A stretch of 64,000 nt of DNA. Source: Gammaproteobacteria bacterium (GTDB lineage Bacteria; Pseudomonadota; Gammaproteobacteria; HTCC5015). This document shows positions 20,871 through 29,869 of this stretch, one piece after another. How positions within the stretch are numbered: the stretch's first letter is position 1; each line of letters opens with the position of its first letter. Made by a program: the position numbers and the translations under genes. Under the pieces are notes generated by a model, which worked only from the letters and a program-made list of their open reading frames with translations, was not told the DNA's origin and ran no database searches. Location: contig JAFGLM010000034.1 of the NCBI GenBank assembly GCA_016928055.1, positions 62,001-126,000 on the forward strand. Reading direction: 5' to 3'.

Positions 20871-21440
20871 ATGAAAATCCACATAATGATCCCACTAGTA
20901 TTGGCAATTTATTCTCAAAATGTTTTTTCTACTCCGGTTATTAAAGAACAATACCATTATTACACCATCGAAGGACTCAGTGCTGCAGAATTGCGGCAGC
21001 AAATGGATAATCTGGGTATAAAATGGGAAGACGAAAAAACCTATGATGCTATCACAAAGTGGAATGTGCGTTGGCGTTTTAAATATGACGAGACCGATAT
21101 ATTATGTTATATCGCTTCGGTAACAACATTTTCGGATGTTGATTACACCTATCCTCAATGGATTAATGCAAACGAAGCAGACGATGTTCTACATAAGAAA
21201 TGGCTGAACTATCTTGTTGCATTGGAAAAACATGAACAAGGGCACAGAAACTTTGCTGTGGGTGCTGCGACACAGATAGAACGCAGCATTGAAAAGCTAT
21301 CCGCCGAAAAGAGCTGTGACCAACTCGGAGACAAGGCAAATCAGATAGGGCATCAAACTCTCGAAAAGTACATAAATCTGGAGCGTGAATACGATTTAAA
21401 AACCAGGCATGGGGAAACACAGGGCGCGGTGTTCCGCTAA
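20871..21440 (+). CDS. DUF922-type secreted protein, putative zinc metalloprotease
   Basis: A 189-residue protein with a signal peptide (about 1-20, cut near VFS-TPV). It has the DUF922 pattern: an N-terminal YYTIEG..AAELRQQM block, a WNVRWRF strand and a zinc-binding HEQGH at 121-125, matching HExxH of metallopeptidases. DUF922 proteins are described as putative secreted zinc-dependent proteases; activity is not proven. It starts 18 bp after the hybrid kinase and could be co-transcribed. It is followed by a bidirectional terminator. Confidence 0.8.
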   Translation: MKIHIMIPLVLAIYSQNVFSTPVIKEQYHYYTIEGLSAAELRQQMDNLGIKWEDEKTYDAITKWNVRWRFKYDETDILCYIASVTTFSDVDYTYPQWINANEADDVLHKKWLNYLVALEKHEQGHRNFAVGAATQIERSIEKLSAEKSCDQLGDKANQIGHQTLEKYINLEREYDLKTRHGETQGAVFR

Positions 21441-21479
21441 AACAAGCAGAATCATTAAGATGAAACGATGGATCTTATG

Positions 21480-21512
21480 AAAAAACCGCATTAACTGAAT
21501 GCGGTTTTTTCC
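21480..21512. terminator. Bidirectional Rho-independent terminator
   Basis: A hairpin with arms AAAAACCGCATT and AATGCGGTTTTTT around a short AACTG-centred loop. The T and A runs on both sides serve the DUF922 gene (plus strand) and the RND pump gene (minus strand), which converge here. Confidence 0.85.
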
Positions 21513-21515
21513 CGG

Positions 21516-24500
21516 CTAACCATATTTTTTGTAATTAAACGCGTAGTACAAAATAGGGATTACGGCCAGTGTTAATAATGTTGACACAAAGATACCGAAT
21601 ATTAAGGAAACCGCCAAACCGCTGAAAATAGGATCGTCTATGATGAAAAATGCGCCCAGCATGGCGGCCAGAGCTGTCAACGCAATCGGTCTGGCGCGTA
21701 CTGCGCCGGCACGGATGACTGCTTCCTGCAAAGGCACACCGGCAGTTGTTTCCTGTTTGATAAAATCAACCAGCAAAATTGAATTACGTACAATAATACC
21801 GGCTAATGCAATCATGCCAATCATGGAGGTGGCGGTAAATTCGGCGCCCAGCAAGGCGTGCCCCGGCATAATGCCGATCAGCGTAAGCGGGATCGGTGCC
21901 ATGATAATCAGCGGAATGCTGTAGGATCGAAACTGGGCGACTACCAGCAGATAAATCAGAATCAAACCGACTGAATAAGCCAGCCCCATATCGCGGAAAG
22001 TTTCGTAGGTGATTTGCCATTCACCGTCCCATTTCAAACTGGATTGATAGGGATTGATTGGCTGATTAATCCAGTACTGTTGAATAATATTATTGCCGTG
22101 AACAGGTATTTCATCCAGTGTCGATGAAATTTCCGACATACCATATAAGGGGCTGTCGAGTTTACCGGTCATATCGGCGAATACAAATACGACCGGCAAC
22201 AAATCCTTATGATAAATAGCCTGATCGCGGGTAGTAAATTCAAAGCGGGATACCTCACCTAACGGAACCAGTTGGCCATTCATGGAGCGAACGCGAACTT
22301 TGCGCAGTGTATCAATATCCGCTTTGTCACCCGGATGCAGTTCAAGCCGAATTGGAATAGGATAGCGAGCCTGTGAATCATGCAGGTAAGATGCGTTTTC
22401 ACCGCCGATAACGGTAGCTATGGCTGCAACGACAGCTTGTTGACTGACCCCAAGTCGTGCAGCGCGCTGTCTGTCGATACTGACTACCAGTTTTTTCTGC
22501 GGTGCTTCAATCGTGTCGTCGATATCGACGATGTCTTTAGTCTCAGAAAATATCGAACGTACCTGTTTTGCAACCTGCATCTGATTGTGATAATCGAGTC
22601 CGTAAATTTCTGCCACCAGTGGCGAGAAAACCGGCGGCCCCGGCGGTACTTCAACAACTTTTACATTGGCATTAAATTGTTTACCGATTTCCACCAACGC
22701 CGGTCGCAAATCTTTTGCAATTTCATGACTTTGCCGATCACGTATATGCTTGTCCGCCAGATTGACCTGAATATCGCCAAGATTGGGTTCTGCGCGTAAA
22801 TAATATTGACGTACCAGACCGTTAAAATTAATCGGCGCAGAAGTGCCGGCATAAGTTTGAAAATCAGTGACTTCATCAATTACAGCAAGATGGTTAGCCA
22901 GTTCATCCAGGACGCGTTGCGTTTGTTCAACCGGGGTTCCTTCCGGCATATCAACGACAACCTGGAACTCGGATTTGTTGTCAAACGGCAACATTTTCAA
23001 CACAACCCATTTCACGCCAACCATACCCATTGAAAACACAATCAGACCGAGAACAGTCGCCAGTAAATACTGACGATTGCGATGACCGTCGTTTTTGCTC
23101 AAAAAGGGAGTGAGGTATTGGGTAAACCAGTGGTGCAATTTTTTATAGATACGGTCTTCATCGCCGGCATGATTGTCGGTATGCCCCGGTTTAATTAATG
23201 GCCTGAATAGTTTTAAAAATAACCAGGGTGTAAAAACAAAAGCGACTGCCAGTGAAATCAGCATGCCGATGGAAGCGTTAATGGGAATCGGGCTCATATA
23301 CGGCCCCATCAATCCGCTGACAAACGCCATGGGTAACAATGCCGCAATAACGGTAAAGGTTGCCAGTATGGTGGGACCACCCACTTCATCGACTGCCAGT
23401 GGAATGGCTTCAACCAGCGTTTTACCACCAAGGTGTAGATGTCTATGTATGTTTTCAACAACAACAATCGCATCATCGACCAGAATGCCGATAGAAAAGA
23501 TCAGTGCAAACAGCGAAACTCTGTTTAGCGTAAAACCCCAGGCCCATGAAGCGAACAAGGTAATGGTTAAGGTAATCACTACCGCTGCACCCACCACAAC
23601 CGCCTCACGCCAACCGAGTGCCAGTATCACCAGGATAATGACCGAAGCCGTGGCAAAGATCAGTTTCTTGATGAGTGTTTGTGCTTTGTCTTCGGCGGTC
23701 GCGCCGTAATTGCGGGTAACCGTTGCTTCGACGCCATCCGGTACGAATATGCCGCGCAATTGTTGAAAACGCTCGATCACTGCGTCTGCCACATTAACTG
23801 CGTTCTCACCGGGTTTTTTGGCGACTGCCATGGTAATGGCCGGAAAACGCTGGCCGGCTTTAAGCTCAGGCGCACCGGTTAGCAAATCACTCGCCGGCCC
23901 CAGGCCGAGTTGAACATATTGTTCAGGTGTATCGGGTCCAAAGGTAATTTCAGCAACATCGCGCAGATAAACGGGTCGTCCATCGTGGACACTGACAACC
24001 AGATCAGCGACTTCTTCGGCGCGAGTTAAAAATGTTCCAGCCTGTACCTGTATCACTTTATTATTTGCAACAATCTGCCCGGCATCTGCGGAAGCGTTGG
24101 CACTGGCCAGTGCCATGCGTAAATCTGATAAGGCAATTCCATAGCCGGCCAGTTTTTGTGGATCGAGTACAACGTTTACTGCCCGTTCCGGGCCGCCGAT
24201 GGTATAGATATCGCGTGTACCCGGCACTCGCTGCAATTCGGTTTCCATGCTGTGCGCAACGCGCAACAATTCATGGGCACCGATATTGGGATCACGGCTC
24301 CAAAGTGTGCCGGTGACAATCGGCACATCATCAATACCCTTCGGTTTAATTAACGGTTGCCCGATTGCAATATTATTCGGTAACCAGTCCTGATTGGAGT
24401 AGAGTGCATTGTATAAACGCACTATCGCCTCGGTGCGTTTCTCGCCTACAACGAACTGGATTGTCAGAACCGACATACCCGGACGTGAAATAGAGTAGAT

Positions 24501-24761
24501 ATGCTTAACGCCTTCTATTTCAGACAGGATTTGTTCCGCACCGGTGGTCACCAGTTGTTCGACCTCGCGCGCCGACGCGCCGGGGTAGGGAATAAAGACA
24601 TTGGCAAAGGTAACATCAATCTGCGGTTCTTCTTCGCGCGGTGTGACGATCACCGCAAAGAAACCCAGCAATAATCCGACCAATGCCAGTAATGGCGTTA
24701 TTTCAGTTTGCAGAAAACTTCTGGCGATGTTGCCGGATAAACCCAAACGTTGCAGGTCCAT
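21516..24761 (-). CDS. RND-family efflux transporter permease (AcrB-like inner-membrane pump)
   Basis: A 1081-residue proton-driven inner-membrane pump. The first helix follows an N-terminal amphipathic segment, then come the porter loops with PGASAREVEQLVTTGAEQIL and DVPIVTGTLWS. The central helices carry the relay acids in GILVDDAIVVVENIHRH, the standard TM4 motif. The C-terminal half repeats the fold and ends in GIIVRNSILLVDF and the last TM block. It belongs to the less-studied branch found with a single adaptor, and the substrate is unknown. Its ATG overlaps the adaptor's TAA by one base (TAATG), so the two are co-translated. No outer-membrane factor is present nearby, so it may use a TolC-like protein encoded elsewhere. 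Confidence 0.94.
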   Translation of the reverse strand: MDLQRLGLSGNIARSFLQTEITPLLALVGLLLGFFAVIVTPREEEPQIDVTFANVFIPYPGASAREVEQLVTTGAEQILSEIEGVKHIYSISRPGMSVLTIQFVVGEKRTEAIVRLYNALYSNQDWLPNNIAIGQPLIKPKGIDDVPIVTGTLWSRDPNIGAHELLRVAHSMETELQRVPGTRDIYTIGGPERAVNVVLDPQKLAGYGIALSDLRMALASANASADAGQIVANNKVIQVQAGTFLTRAEEVADLVVSVHDGRPVYLRDVAEITFGPDTPEQYVQLGLGPASDLLTGAPELKAGQRFPAITMAVAKKPGENAVNVADAVIERFQQLRGIFVPDGVEATVTRNYGATAEDKAQTLIKKLIFATASVIILVILALGWREAVVVGAAVVITLTITLFASWAWGFTLNRVSLFALIFSIGILVDDAIVVVENIHRHLHLGGKTLVEAIPLAVDEVGGPTILATFTVIAALLPMAFVSGLMGPYMSPIPINASIGMLISLAVAFVFTPWLFLKLFRPLIKPGHTDNHAGDEDRIYKKLHHWFTQYLTPFLSKNDGHRNRQYLLATVLGLIVFSMGMVGVKWVVLKMLPFDNKSEFQVVVDMPEGTPVEQTQRVLDELANHLAVIDEVTDFQTYAGTSAPINFNGLVRQYYLRAEPNLGDIQVNLADKHIRDRQSHEIAKDLRPALVEIGKQFNANVKVVEVPPGPPVFSPLVAEIYGLDYHNQMQVAKQVRSIFSETKDIVDIDDTIEAPQKKLVVSIDRQRAARLGVSQQAVVAAIATVIGGENASYLHDSQARYPIPIRLELHPGDKADIDTLRKVRVRSMNGQLVPLGEVSRFEFTTRDQAIYHKDLLPVVFVFADMTGKLDSPLYGMSEISSTLDEIPVHGNNIIQQYWINQPINPYQSSLKWDGEWQITYETFRDMGLAYSVGLILIYLLVVAQFRSYSIPLIIMAPIPLTLIGIMPGHALLGAEFTATSMIGMIALAGIIVRNSILLVDFIKQETTAGVPLQEAVIRAGAVRARPIALTALAAMLGAFFIIDDPIFSGLAVSLIFGIFVSTLLTLAVIPILYYAFNYKKYG

Positions 24762-25786
24762 TACTCTGCTACCTTTTGTTTTAGCTGAATGCCGGCATTA
24801 ATCGGATCGATCACAACCTGATCACCCGGCTGTAGCCCGGATAGTACGGCTATGCGATTGTCTGCGGTCGGATGTCCGGCGCGAATCGCTCGCAACGACA
24901 GATCTCCCGATTCATCCCGTACATAAACAGCGGTGACTTCACTGCGGCGAACCACTGCGTCTGCAGGAACAGTGAGTTCCTGTTTCTCACCGACCGCAAA
25001 AGCGACTTTGACCAGCATACCGGGATAGACACCATGCTCACCAACCGATAGTTGCGCACGCACGCGAAAAGTGTGCGTAGCGGGATCGGCGTTTGGAAAA
25101 ATGCGCAGGTTTTCAACCGCCACTCTTTGTCCATCCGGTAAAATAACAGCGGCAGCTTGTTGAGCACGGACTTTATCGATAAAAGTCTGTGGCACATCGA
25201 CAACCGCGCGTAGATGTTCAAGCGAGAGGCCGGTCATCAACGGTTTGCCAACGGTTGCCAGTTCCCCCAGTTCAACGTGGCGTTCAACCACGATCCCGGC
25301 GTAGGGTGCTCGAATAACGGTTTGTTCCAGTGCTTCTTCAGCCTGCTTTAGATTGGCTTGTGCTGCATCGCGTTTGGCGCGGGCCGCATCCAGATTGGCG
25401 CGAGCTGTATCCAGTGCGGCAACCGACAGTAAACCTTTCTTCTGCACATCGCTGATGCGCTTGAATTCTTTATCGGCTTCAGCGTAACGTACCTCGGCTT
25501 CATTCAGGTTACTTTTAGCGGCATCGAAACGGGCACGCTGCTCGGTATCACGAAAACGAACAATAACCGCCCCTTTTTCGACATAGTCATTCACATCAAA
25601 TGGCAGCTCGATAATACGACCACCGGTTTGCGCAGAGACCGTTGAACGATTAACCGCTTCCAGAGTACCGTCAAATATCTGCTCGGCCGTAACGGTTCGC
25701 AACGTTGCTGTTTCAATGGGGAGGGCGGCATCATCCGCAAAAGACAGGGATGTTACTAACAGGACGGATAAAACAAAAAAGCGCAT
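24761..25786 (-). CDS. RND efflux periplasmic adaptor (membrane fusion protein)
   Basis: A 341-residue HlyD/AcrA-type adaptor. It has a cleavable signal peptide (about 1-17, cut near SFA-DDA) but no lipobox. A first lipoyl half-motif is at TVSAQTGGRIIELPFDVNDYVEKG (about 50-75, broken here by ordinary spacing). An Ala-rich alpha-hairpin runs from about 90 to 150, and the second lipoyl half follows with APYAGIVVERHVELGELATVGKPL. The beta-barrel and membrane-proximal domains end with LQPGDQVVIDPI. It is the first gene of a two-gene operon with the pump. Confidence 0.93.
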   Translation of the reverse strand: MRFFVLSVLLVTSLSFADDAALPIETATLRTVTAEQIFDGTLEAVNRSTVSAQTGGRIIELPFDVNDYVEKGAVIVRFRDTEQRARFDAAKSNLNEAEVRYAEADKEFKRISDVQKKGLLSVAALDTARANLDAARAKRDAAQANLKQAEEALEQTVIRAPYAGIVVERHVELGELATVGKPLMTGLSLEHLRAVVDVPQTFIDKVRAQQAAAVILPDGQRVAVENLRIFPNADPATHTFRVRAQLSVGEHGVYPGMLVKVAFAVGEKQELTVPADAVVRRSEVTAVYVRDESGDLSLRAIRAGHPTADNRIAVLSGLQPGDQVVIDPINAGIQLKQKVAE

Positions 25787-25818
25787 ATTGCTCTCCTTAT
25801 CCAGCTAATTTGGTATCG

Positions 25819-25834
25819 GTTATTCCGAAATAAC
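25819..25834. promoter_or_regulatory. Palindrome upstream of the RND operon
   Basis: GTTATT-CCGA-AATAAC is a perfect 6-bp inverted repeat, 33 bp upstream of the adaptor start codon. Its position suits an operator for a TetR- or MarR-like repressor, but no regulator gene is adjacent. The rest of this 187-bp stretch shows no other clear signal. Confidence 0.35.
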
Positions 25835-25973
25835 GGATATCGCGATTTTGAGTCAGATCAATTTTGATATCAAACGCAATCACGCTGCATACTGGTTATA
25901 TTGGTTATTAATGCCGGGCTATTGAAACCGTATTTATACTCTAATTGGGATAACATTAGCAAACCACAGCTGC

Positions 25974-26081
25974 ATGTCACCTTTGATTGATCTGGTAAAA
26001 CACACTACCACCGAATATGGGCGAATCCCGATTTTTCAAGATACGGTGGAAGGCGTGTATTTTAATGCTACCGTGCTCTAG
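25974..26081 (+). other. Possible 35-codon ORF in the RND-DUF2878 gap
   Basis: An ATG-to-TAG frame of 35 codons (product begins MSPLIDLVKHTTTEYGRIP). It runs into the 3' end of the minus-strand DUF2878 gene by 14 bp. It has no clear ribosome site and matches no family I recognise. It could be a gene remnant or a chance frame. Confidence 0.2.
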
Positions 26082-26583
26082 AAACAGGATTCCAGGGAAA
26101 TGCAAGCTGAACCATAAAAGGAACTATCAGGCTCCATATAAATGCCAGGATAAACAGACAATACAGCGTGTTTGAACCCAGTTGCAGCGCACCAAACTTC
26201 ATACCTGCGTAATAACTGGCGGGCCCACCGATGGCGCCGAATATGGAACTTAGCAGCAGTCTACGATTAAGCCAGGACAGGGAATAGTGCATGGTGCTGG
26301 CGAGTGCCATCCACAAACCTGTTAACCATGGCGGGCAAAACCACTGATTGGAAAAACTCAAAATTCCGAACCATCCCAGAGCTGAATCGACTAGAGTCCC
26401 TAGTATTCCCACCATCAACAAATAGAGAGCATCTCTCTGACGGTAGTTGGATAAATACAGATGTATTACGATTACCGAACCAACTACCAAATAGCTTAGC
26501 GCAGGGATATCATTACCGATTCCGATAGCACAGGCGAACCAGCTGATTTGAAATAAAACAAAGTTACGTAACGAGGATTTCAC
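26068..26583 (-). CDS. DUF2878 membrane protein
   Basis: A 171-residue protein with about five or six hydrophobic segments covering most of its length, matching the DUF2878 family. Features include FQISWFACAIG near the N-terminus, DSALGWFGIL mid-protein and GGPASYYAGMKFGA. The start is GTG 26583, whose GTGA overlaps the stop of the upstream Cfa-like gene. It is the last gene of the nine-gene lipid operon. Its role is unknown, but its repeated occurrence (from memory) with Cfa-like, DUF1365 and FAD-oxidoreductase genes suggests a membrane function in the same pathway. Confidence 0.82.
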   Translation of the reverse strand: MKSSLRNFVLFQISWFACAIGIGNDIPALSYLVVGSVIVIHLYLSNYRQRDALYLLMVGILGTLVDSALGWFGILSFSNQWFCPPWLTGLWMALASTMHYSLSWLNRRLLLSSIFGAIGGPASYYAGMKFGALQLGSNTLYCLFILAFIWSLIVPFMVQLAFPWNPVSRAR

Positions 26584-27866
26584 AGCGAAAGGGATGCTGG
26601 ATTATCCCGGTTGAGAGGTTTGCCTAACACGATTTGTGCTAAGCCGATGGATTTTTCGGAAAAACCGCCCTCACAATAGCAAAGGTAATATTCCCAAAGC
26701 CTGATGAAGCTTTCAGGGTATTGCAGTTCACGAACTTTATTAACATTGGCTAGGAAACGTTGCCGCCAGTCGCGTAAAGTTCTCGCATAGTGTTCACTAT
26801 AATCAGCGAGGTGTAATAGGTGAAAGTCGGTAACTCGCGCAATGCAATCGGACAACACGCTAACGGAAGGCAAACAGCCACCGGGAAAAATGTAGCGTTG
26901 AATAAAATCGACTGATCTGCGCGCGTAGCTGTAGTGTTGATCAGCTATAGTGATAGTTTGCAGCAACATTAAGCCATCCGGCTTTAATAACTCGCAACAT
27001 TTTTTAAAAAACAAATCAAAATACTCATGCCCGACAGCCTCCAGCATTTCCACTGATACCAGTTTATCGTAATGACCCTCAAGGTCGCGATAATCGCATT
27101 TTATAATTTCAATTTTGTTCTGGAGTCCCGCCTTATTAACTCGTTCTTGCGCTAAATTAAATTGTTCATCGGAGATTGTTGCGGAAGTAACTCGGCAACC
27201 ATATTTTTCAGATGCATGTATAGCCAGTGCGCCCCAACCGGTGCCAATTTCCAGTAAATGATCGTTCGGACCCAAATTCAGTTTTTTGCAGATCAGATCA
27301 ATTTTGTATAATGATGCTTCTTCAAGCGAGCAGTTTTCGTGAGGATATATCGCCGACGAATACATCATCGATTCGTCCAAAAACAGACTGAAAAGATCGT
27401 TGCCAATATCATAATGTGCCTGAATATTTTTTTTGCTGCCGGCTCGGGAATTGCGCCGTAAATAATGCAAAAGTAAATTAAAAGGTTTTGATAGATGAGC
27501 AATGCCTTTTTCTAACGCGAGCAGCGAAGAACGGTTTAATACCATTATTCTGACCAAACCCGTTAAATCGTCACAGGTCCAGTAGCCCTGAATATACGTC
27601 TCACCAGCCGCTATGCTGCCACCAAAGGCGATTTTTGAAAAAAAGTGCGGATTTTTTATTGTTAAATTGACGCTCAAATCGCATTTATCAGTTCGTCGTC
27701 CAAAAACCAATCGCCGGTTATTCTCATGAAAGATGATCTGGCCATGCTCAATATTTGACAGTCTTTTTATTACAGCGCGTCTGACAATATCGATCTGCCA
27801 GCTTTGCTTTTGAGTTGATTTAAGACCGGGTTCACCCGGGATAATATTTGCTTTCATATTAAACAT
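26580..27866 (-). CDS. cfa: SAM-dependent methyltransferase, cyclopropane-fatty-acid synthase family
   Basis: A 428-residue class I methyltransferase of the CFA synthase family, which transfers methylene or methyl groups from SAM to unsaturated acyl chains in phospholipids. The N-terminal domain binds lipid. The SAM motif LEIGTGWGALAIHA lies near residue 200, preceded by QAHYDIGNDLFSLFLDESMMYSSA, the family's active-site approach. VSVEMLEAVGHEYF follows. I start it at ATG 27866, inside the ATGTTTAA overlap with the DUF1365 stop; a TTG at 27881 and ATG 27857 are alternatives. In this operon type it may be a fatty-acyl methylase other than a classical cyclopropane synthase, for example in methylated or furan fatty acid synthesis. 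That is inference. Confidence 0.88.
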   Translation of the reverse strand: MFNMKANIIPGEPGLKSTQKQSWQIDIVRRAVIKRLSNIEHGQIIFHENNRRLVFGRRTDKCDLSVNLTIKNPHFFSKIAFGGSIAAGETYIQGYWTCDDLTGLVRIMVLNRSSLLALEKGIAHLSKPFNLLLHYLRRNSRAGSKKNIQAHYDIGNDLFSLFLDESMMYSSAIYPHENCSLEEASLYKIDLICKKLNLGPNDHLLEIGTGWGALAIHASEKYGCRVTSATISDEQFNLAQERVNKAGLQNKIEIIKCDYRDLEGHYDKLVSVEMLEAVGHEYFDLFFKKCCELLKPDGLMLLQTITIADQHYSYARRSVDFIQRYIFPGGCLPSVSVLSDCIARVTDFHLLHLADYSEHYARTLRDWRQRFLANVNKVRELQYPESFIRLWEYYLCYCEGGFSEKSIGLAQIVLGKPLNRDNPASLSL

Positions 27867-28626
27867 TTTTGTCTGGATCAAAGGATTTTACATACGCAAC
27901 GTAAGGTACGCGTTTCAGCCACAATTTGAGTGCCTGCCAGTATATCAAAACAATTACCTGCACTGTCATAAGTGGATAAAAAAACAATACACGAGCCAGG
28001 TTTGATCCGGTGATGGTTTTTTGATGCAGCGTCATGGTAGCATCAAAAAGGATACTATTGTCGGTATGATTTTCAATATGGACAACGAGTGATCTGGAAG
28101 GCTTACTGAGTCGCCATACATAGTCCATATTCGAATCCATAAACGGGGAAACATGAAACGATTTTTTATGTCGATACTGTAGTCTCTTACTATTTTCACT
28201 ATTATGCCTTCCCAGAACATAGCAATGACGCTCCCCCCAAGGCGTGTTATTCACTTCGGCGACCACAAATTCAACCTCCTGATCTTTCTCATCGAAACAG
28301 TAGTAGAGGCTAATTGGACTGAAATAGTAACCTGCATATCTTAAATGCGTTAGTAACCGAATCGCGCCCGATGGCATTTCATTGGTTTCTTTTTTTACAA
28401 TATTTATGATTTCGGTTCTTAAATCGATATTTTTATCAAATAAATGGTCCTCACGGCGAAACCAGGCTAAGGAGAAACCTTTTGCGGACCACAACCAACG
28501 CTGGTTAAATATCTCTGGCAGCTCATCGAGATCAAGATACAGCATAAATAGCGGATACCTGAAAGTATTCGCTCGTGCACCAAAGCGTCGATGCCTAACT
28601 TGCCCGCTGAAAACGCAACTCTTCAT
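27859..28626 (-). CDS. DUF1365 protein
   Basis: A 255-residue protein of the DUF1365 family, which is almost always found with FAD-dependent oxidoreductase and Cfa-like genes. Signature segments are the N-terminal GQVRHRRFGARANTFRYPLFMLYLDLDEL (interrupted here only by normal residues), an LLTHLRYAGYYFSPISLYYCFD block near 115-135 and EVNNTPWGERHCYVL near 150. ATG 28626 is chosen over 28659 because it matches family starts and is preceded by a weak GAAG. It overlaps the 3' end of the FAD gene by 32 bp. The biochemical role is unknown; fatty-acid modification is inferred from context. Confidence 0.87.
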   Translation of the reverse strand: MKSCVFSGQVRHRRFGARANTFRYPLFMLYLDLDELPEIFNQRWLWSAKGFSLAWFRREDHLFDKNIDLRTEIINIVKKETNEMPSGAIRLLTHLRYAGYYFSPISLYYCFDEKDQEVEFVVAEVNNTPWGERHCYVLGRHNSENSKRLQYRHKKSFHVSPFMDSNMDYVWRLSKPSRSLVVHIENHTDNSILFDATMTLHQKTITGSNLARVLFFYPLMTVQVIVLIYWQALKLWLKRVPYVAYVKSFDPDKNV

Positions 28627-29869
28627 AATCTTCGTTATTGATAAATAAATTAACGGCACGTAACGCGCTGTTCACACCATCTTCATGAAATCCGTAGGCC
28701 CAATATGCACCACAATAGTAAGTGTTATTAACACCATTGATTTCAGACCACCTTTTTTGCGCATTAATTGCAGTCTGGTCAAAGACAGGGTGATCATAGC
28801 TTATTTTACGAAGTATCCGTTTCGGATCAATTGCATCGGTATTGTTCAGGGTAACGCAAAACACGGTTTCACTGTCCAGGCTCTGTAAAATATTCATATT
28901 GTAGGTGAGAATGACGCGATCACCATTATTTGGCACAAAATAATTCCAGGCCGCCCAGGCTGAAGGTCGGGTCGGAAGCAGGCTGCTGTCGGTGTGTAAA
29001 ACGGCTTCGTTGTGCTGATATCGAATACTTCCAAGGATTTCTTTTTCGGCCGGGGAGGGATCCTGCAACATGGTCAATGCCTGATCGCTGTGAGACGCTA
29101 TAAAGACTTTATCAAAGGAGCGGCTCTCGCCGCTAGTCATGGTTATTTTTACCAACCCGGAACGTCTATCGATTCTGGATATAGGCGCGTTAAGATGGAT
29201 ACGATCCCGAAAAGGCGCAATCAGTTCTCCAATATAGGATTTTGAACCACCTTTAATAACGTGCCACTGTGGACGATTGTTGATGCTAAGTAATCCATGA
29301 TTTTTAAAAAAACCAATAAATGTTCTGGCCGGAAATTCAAGCATAAGCTTAGGGTCAGTTGACCAGATAGCGGATCCCATGGGGATAATATAGTTGTCCA
29401 TGAAATAACGTGAATAACGATGACTATGTAAATAGTCACCTAGTGTTTTAGAGTAATGGGCTTCATATAAAACGTTTGGTGCCTGCCAGTTAAATCTGAG
29501 TATCTCAAGTAACATCAGGTAGTGGGAAGGTCTCAACCAATTGCGTTTTTGTGTAAACATCGTGCTCAGGCTGCTGCCGCTGTATTCCAGGTTATAGCGC
29601 TGCGATTTGACAGAGAAACTCATATCGGTATTTTGATATTCAACGCCAATTGATTTAATAATGTTAATAAAATTCGGATAGGTCCAGTCGTTAAACACGA
29701 TAAAGCCTGTATCAATGGCGTAATTATTTCCATCATGCACCACATTAACAGTATTGGTGTGCCCGCCAACGTAATTATTGGCTTCAAATATCTCGATATC
29801 GTGATCACGGTAAAGCTTGTGCGCTGCAACCATGCCGGATATACCAGTACCAATAATTGCGATTCTCAT
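28595..29869 (-). CDS. FAD-dependent oxidoreductase (amine-oxidase fold)
   Basis: A 424-residue flavoprotein with an N-terminal Rossmann motif GTGISGMVAAHKL and the typical EANNYVGGHTNTV ribose-binding segment. DTGFIVFNDWTYPNF near 72 marks the subgroup that accompanies DUF1365 and Cfa-like proteins. The C-terminus (YYCGAYWAYGFHEDGVNSALRA split by normal spacing) closes the FAD site. Related proteins have been linked to unsaturation or oxidation of fatty acyl chains. The exact substrate is not shown by the sequence. Its ATG overlaps the stop of the upstream SDR gene (ATGA). Confidence 0.88.
   Translation of the reverse strand: MRIAIIGTGISGMVAAHKLYRDHDIEIFEANNYVGGHTNTVNVVHDGNNYAIDTGFIVFNDWTYPNFINIIKSIGVEYQNTDMSFSVKSQRYNLEYSGSSLSTMFTQKRNWLRPSHYLMLLEILRFNWQAPNVLYEAHYSKTLGDYLHSHRYSRYFMDNYIIPMGSAIWSTDPKLMLEFPARTFIGFFKNHGLLSINNRPQWHVIKGGSKSYIGELIAPFRDRIHLNAPISRIDRRSGLVKITMTSGESRSFDKVFIASHSDQALTMLQDPSPAEKEILGSIRYQHNEAVLHTDSSLLPTRPSAWAAWNYFVPNNGDRVILTYNMNILQSLDSETVFCVTLNNTDAIDPKRILRKISYDHPVFDQTAINAQKRWSEINGVNNTYYCGAYWAYGFHEDGVNSALRAVNLFINNEDYEELRFQRAS

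Noticed and set aside
23173..23709. 178-codon frame opposite the RND pump
   Set aside because: Antisense to conserved transmembrane segments; composition is the mirror of hydrophobic codons.
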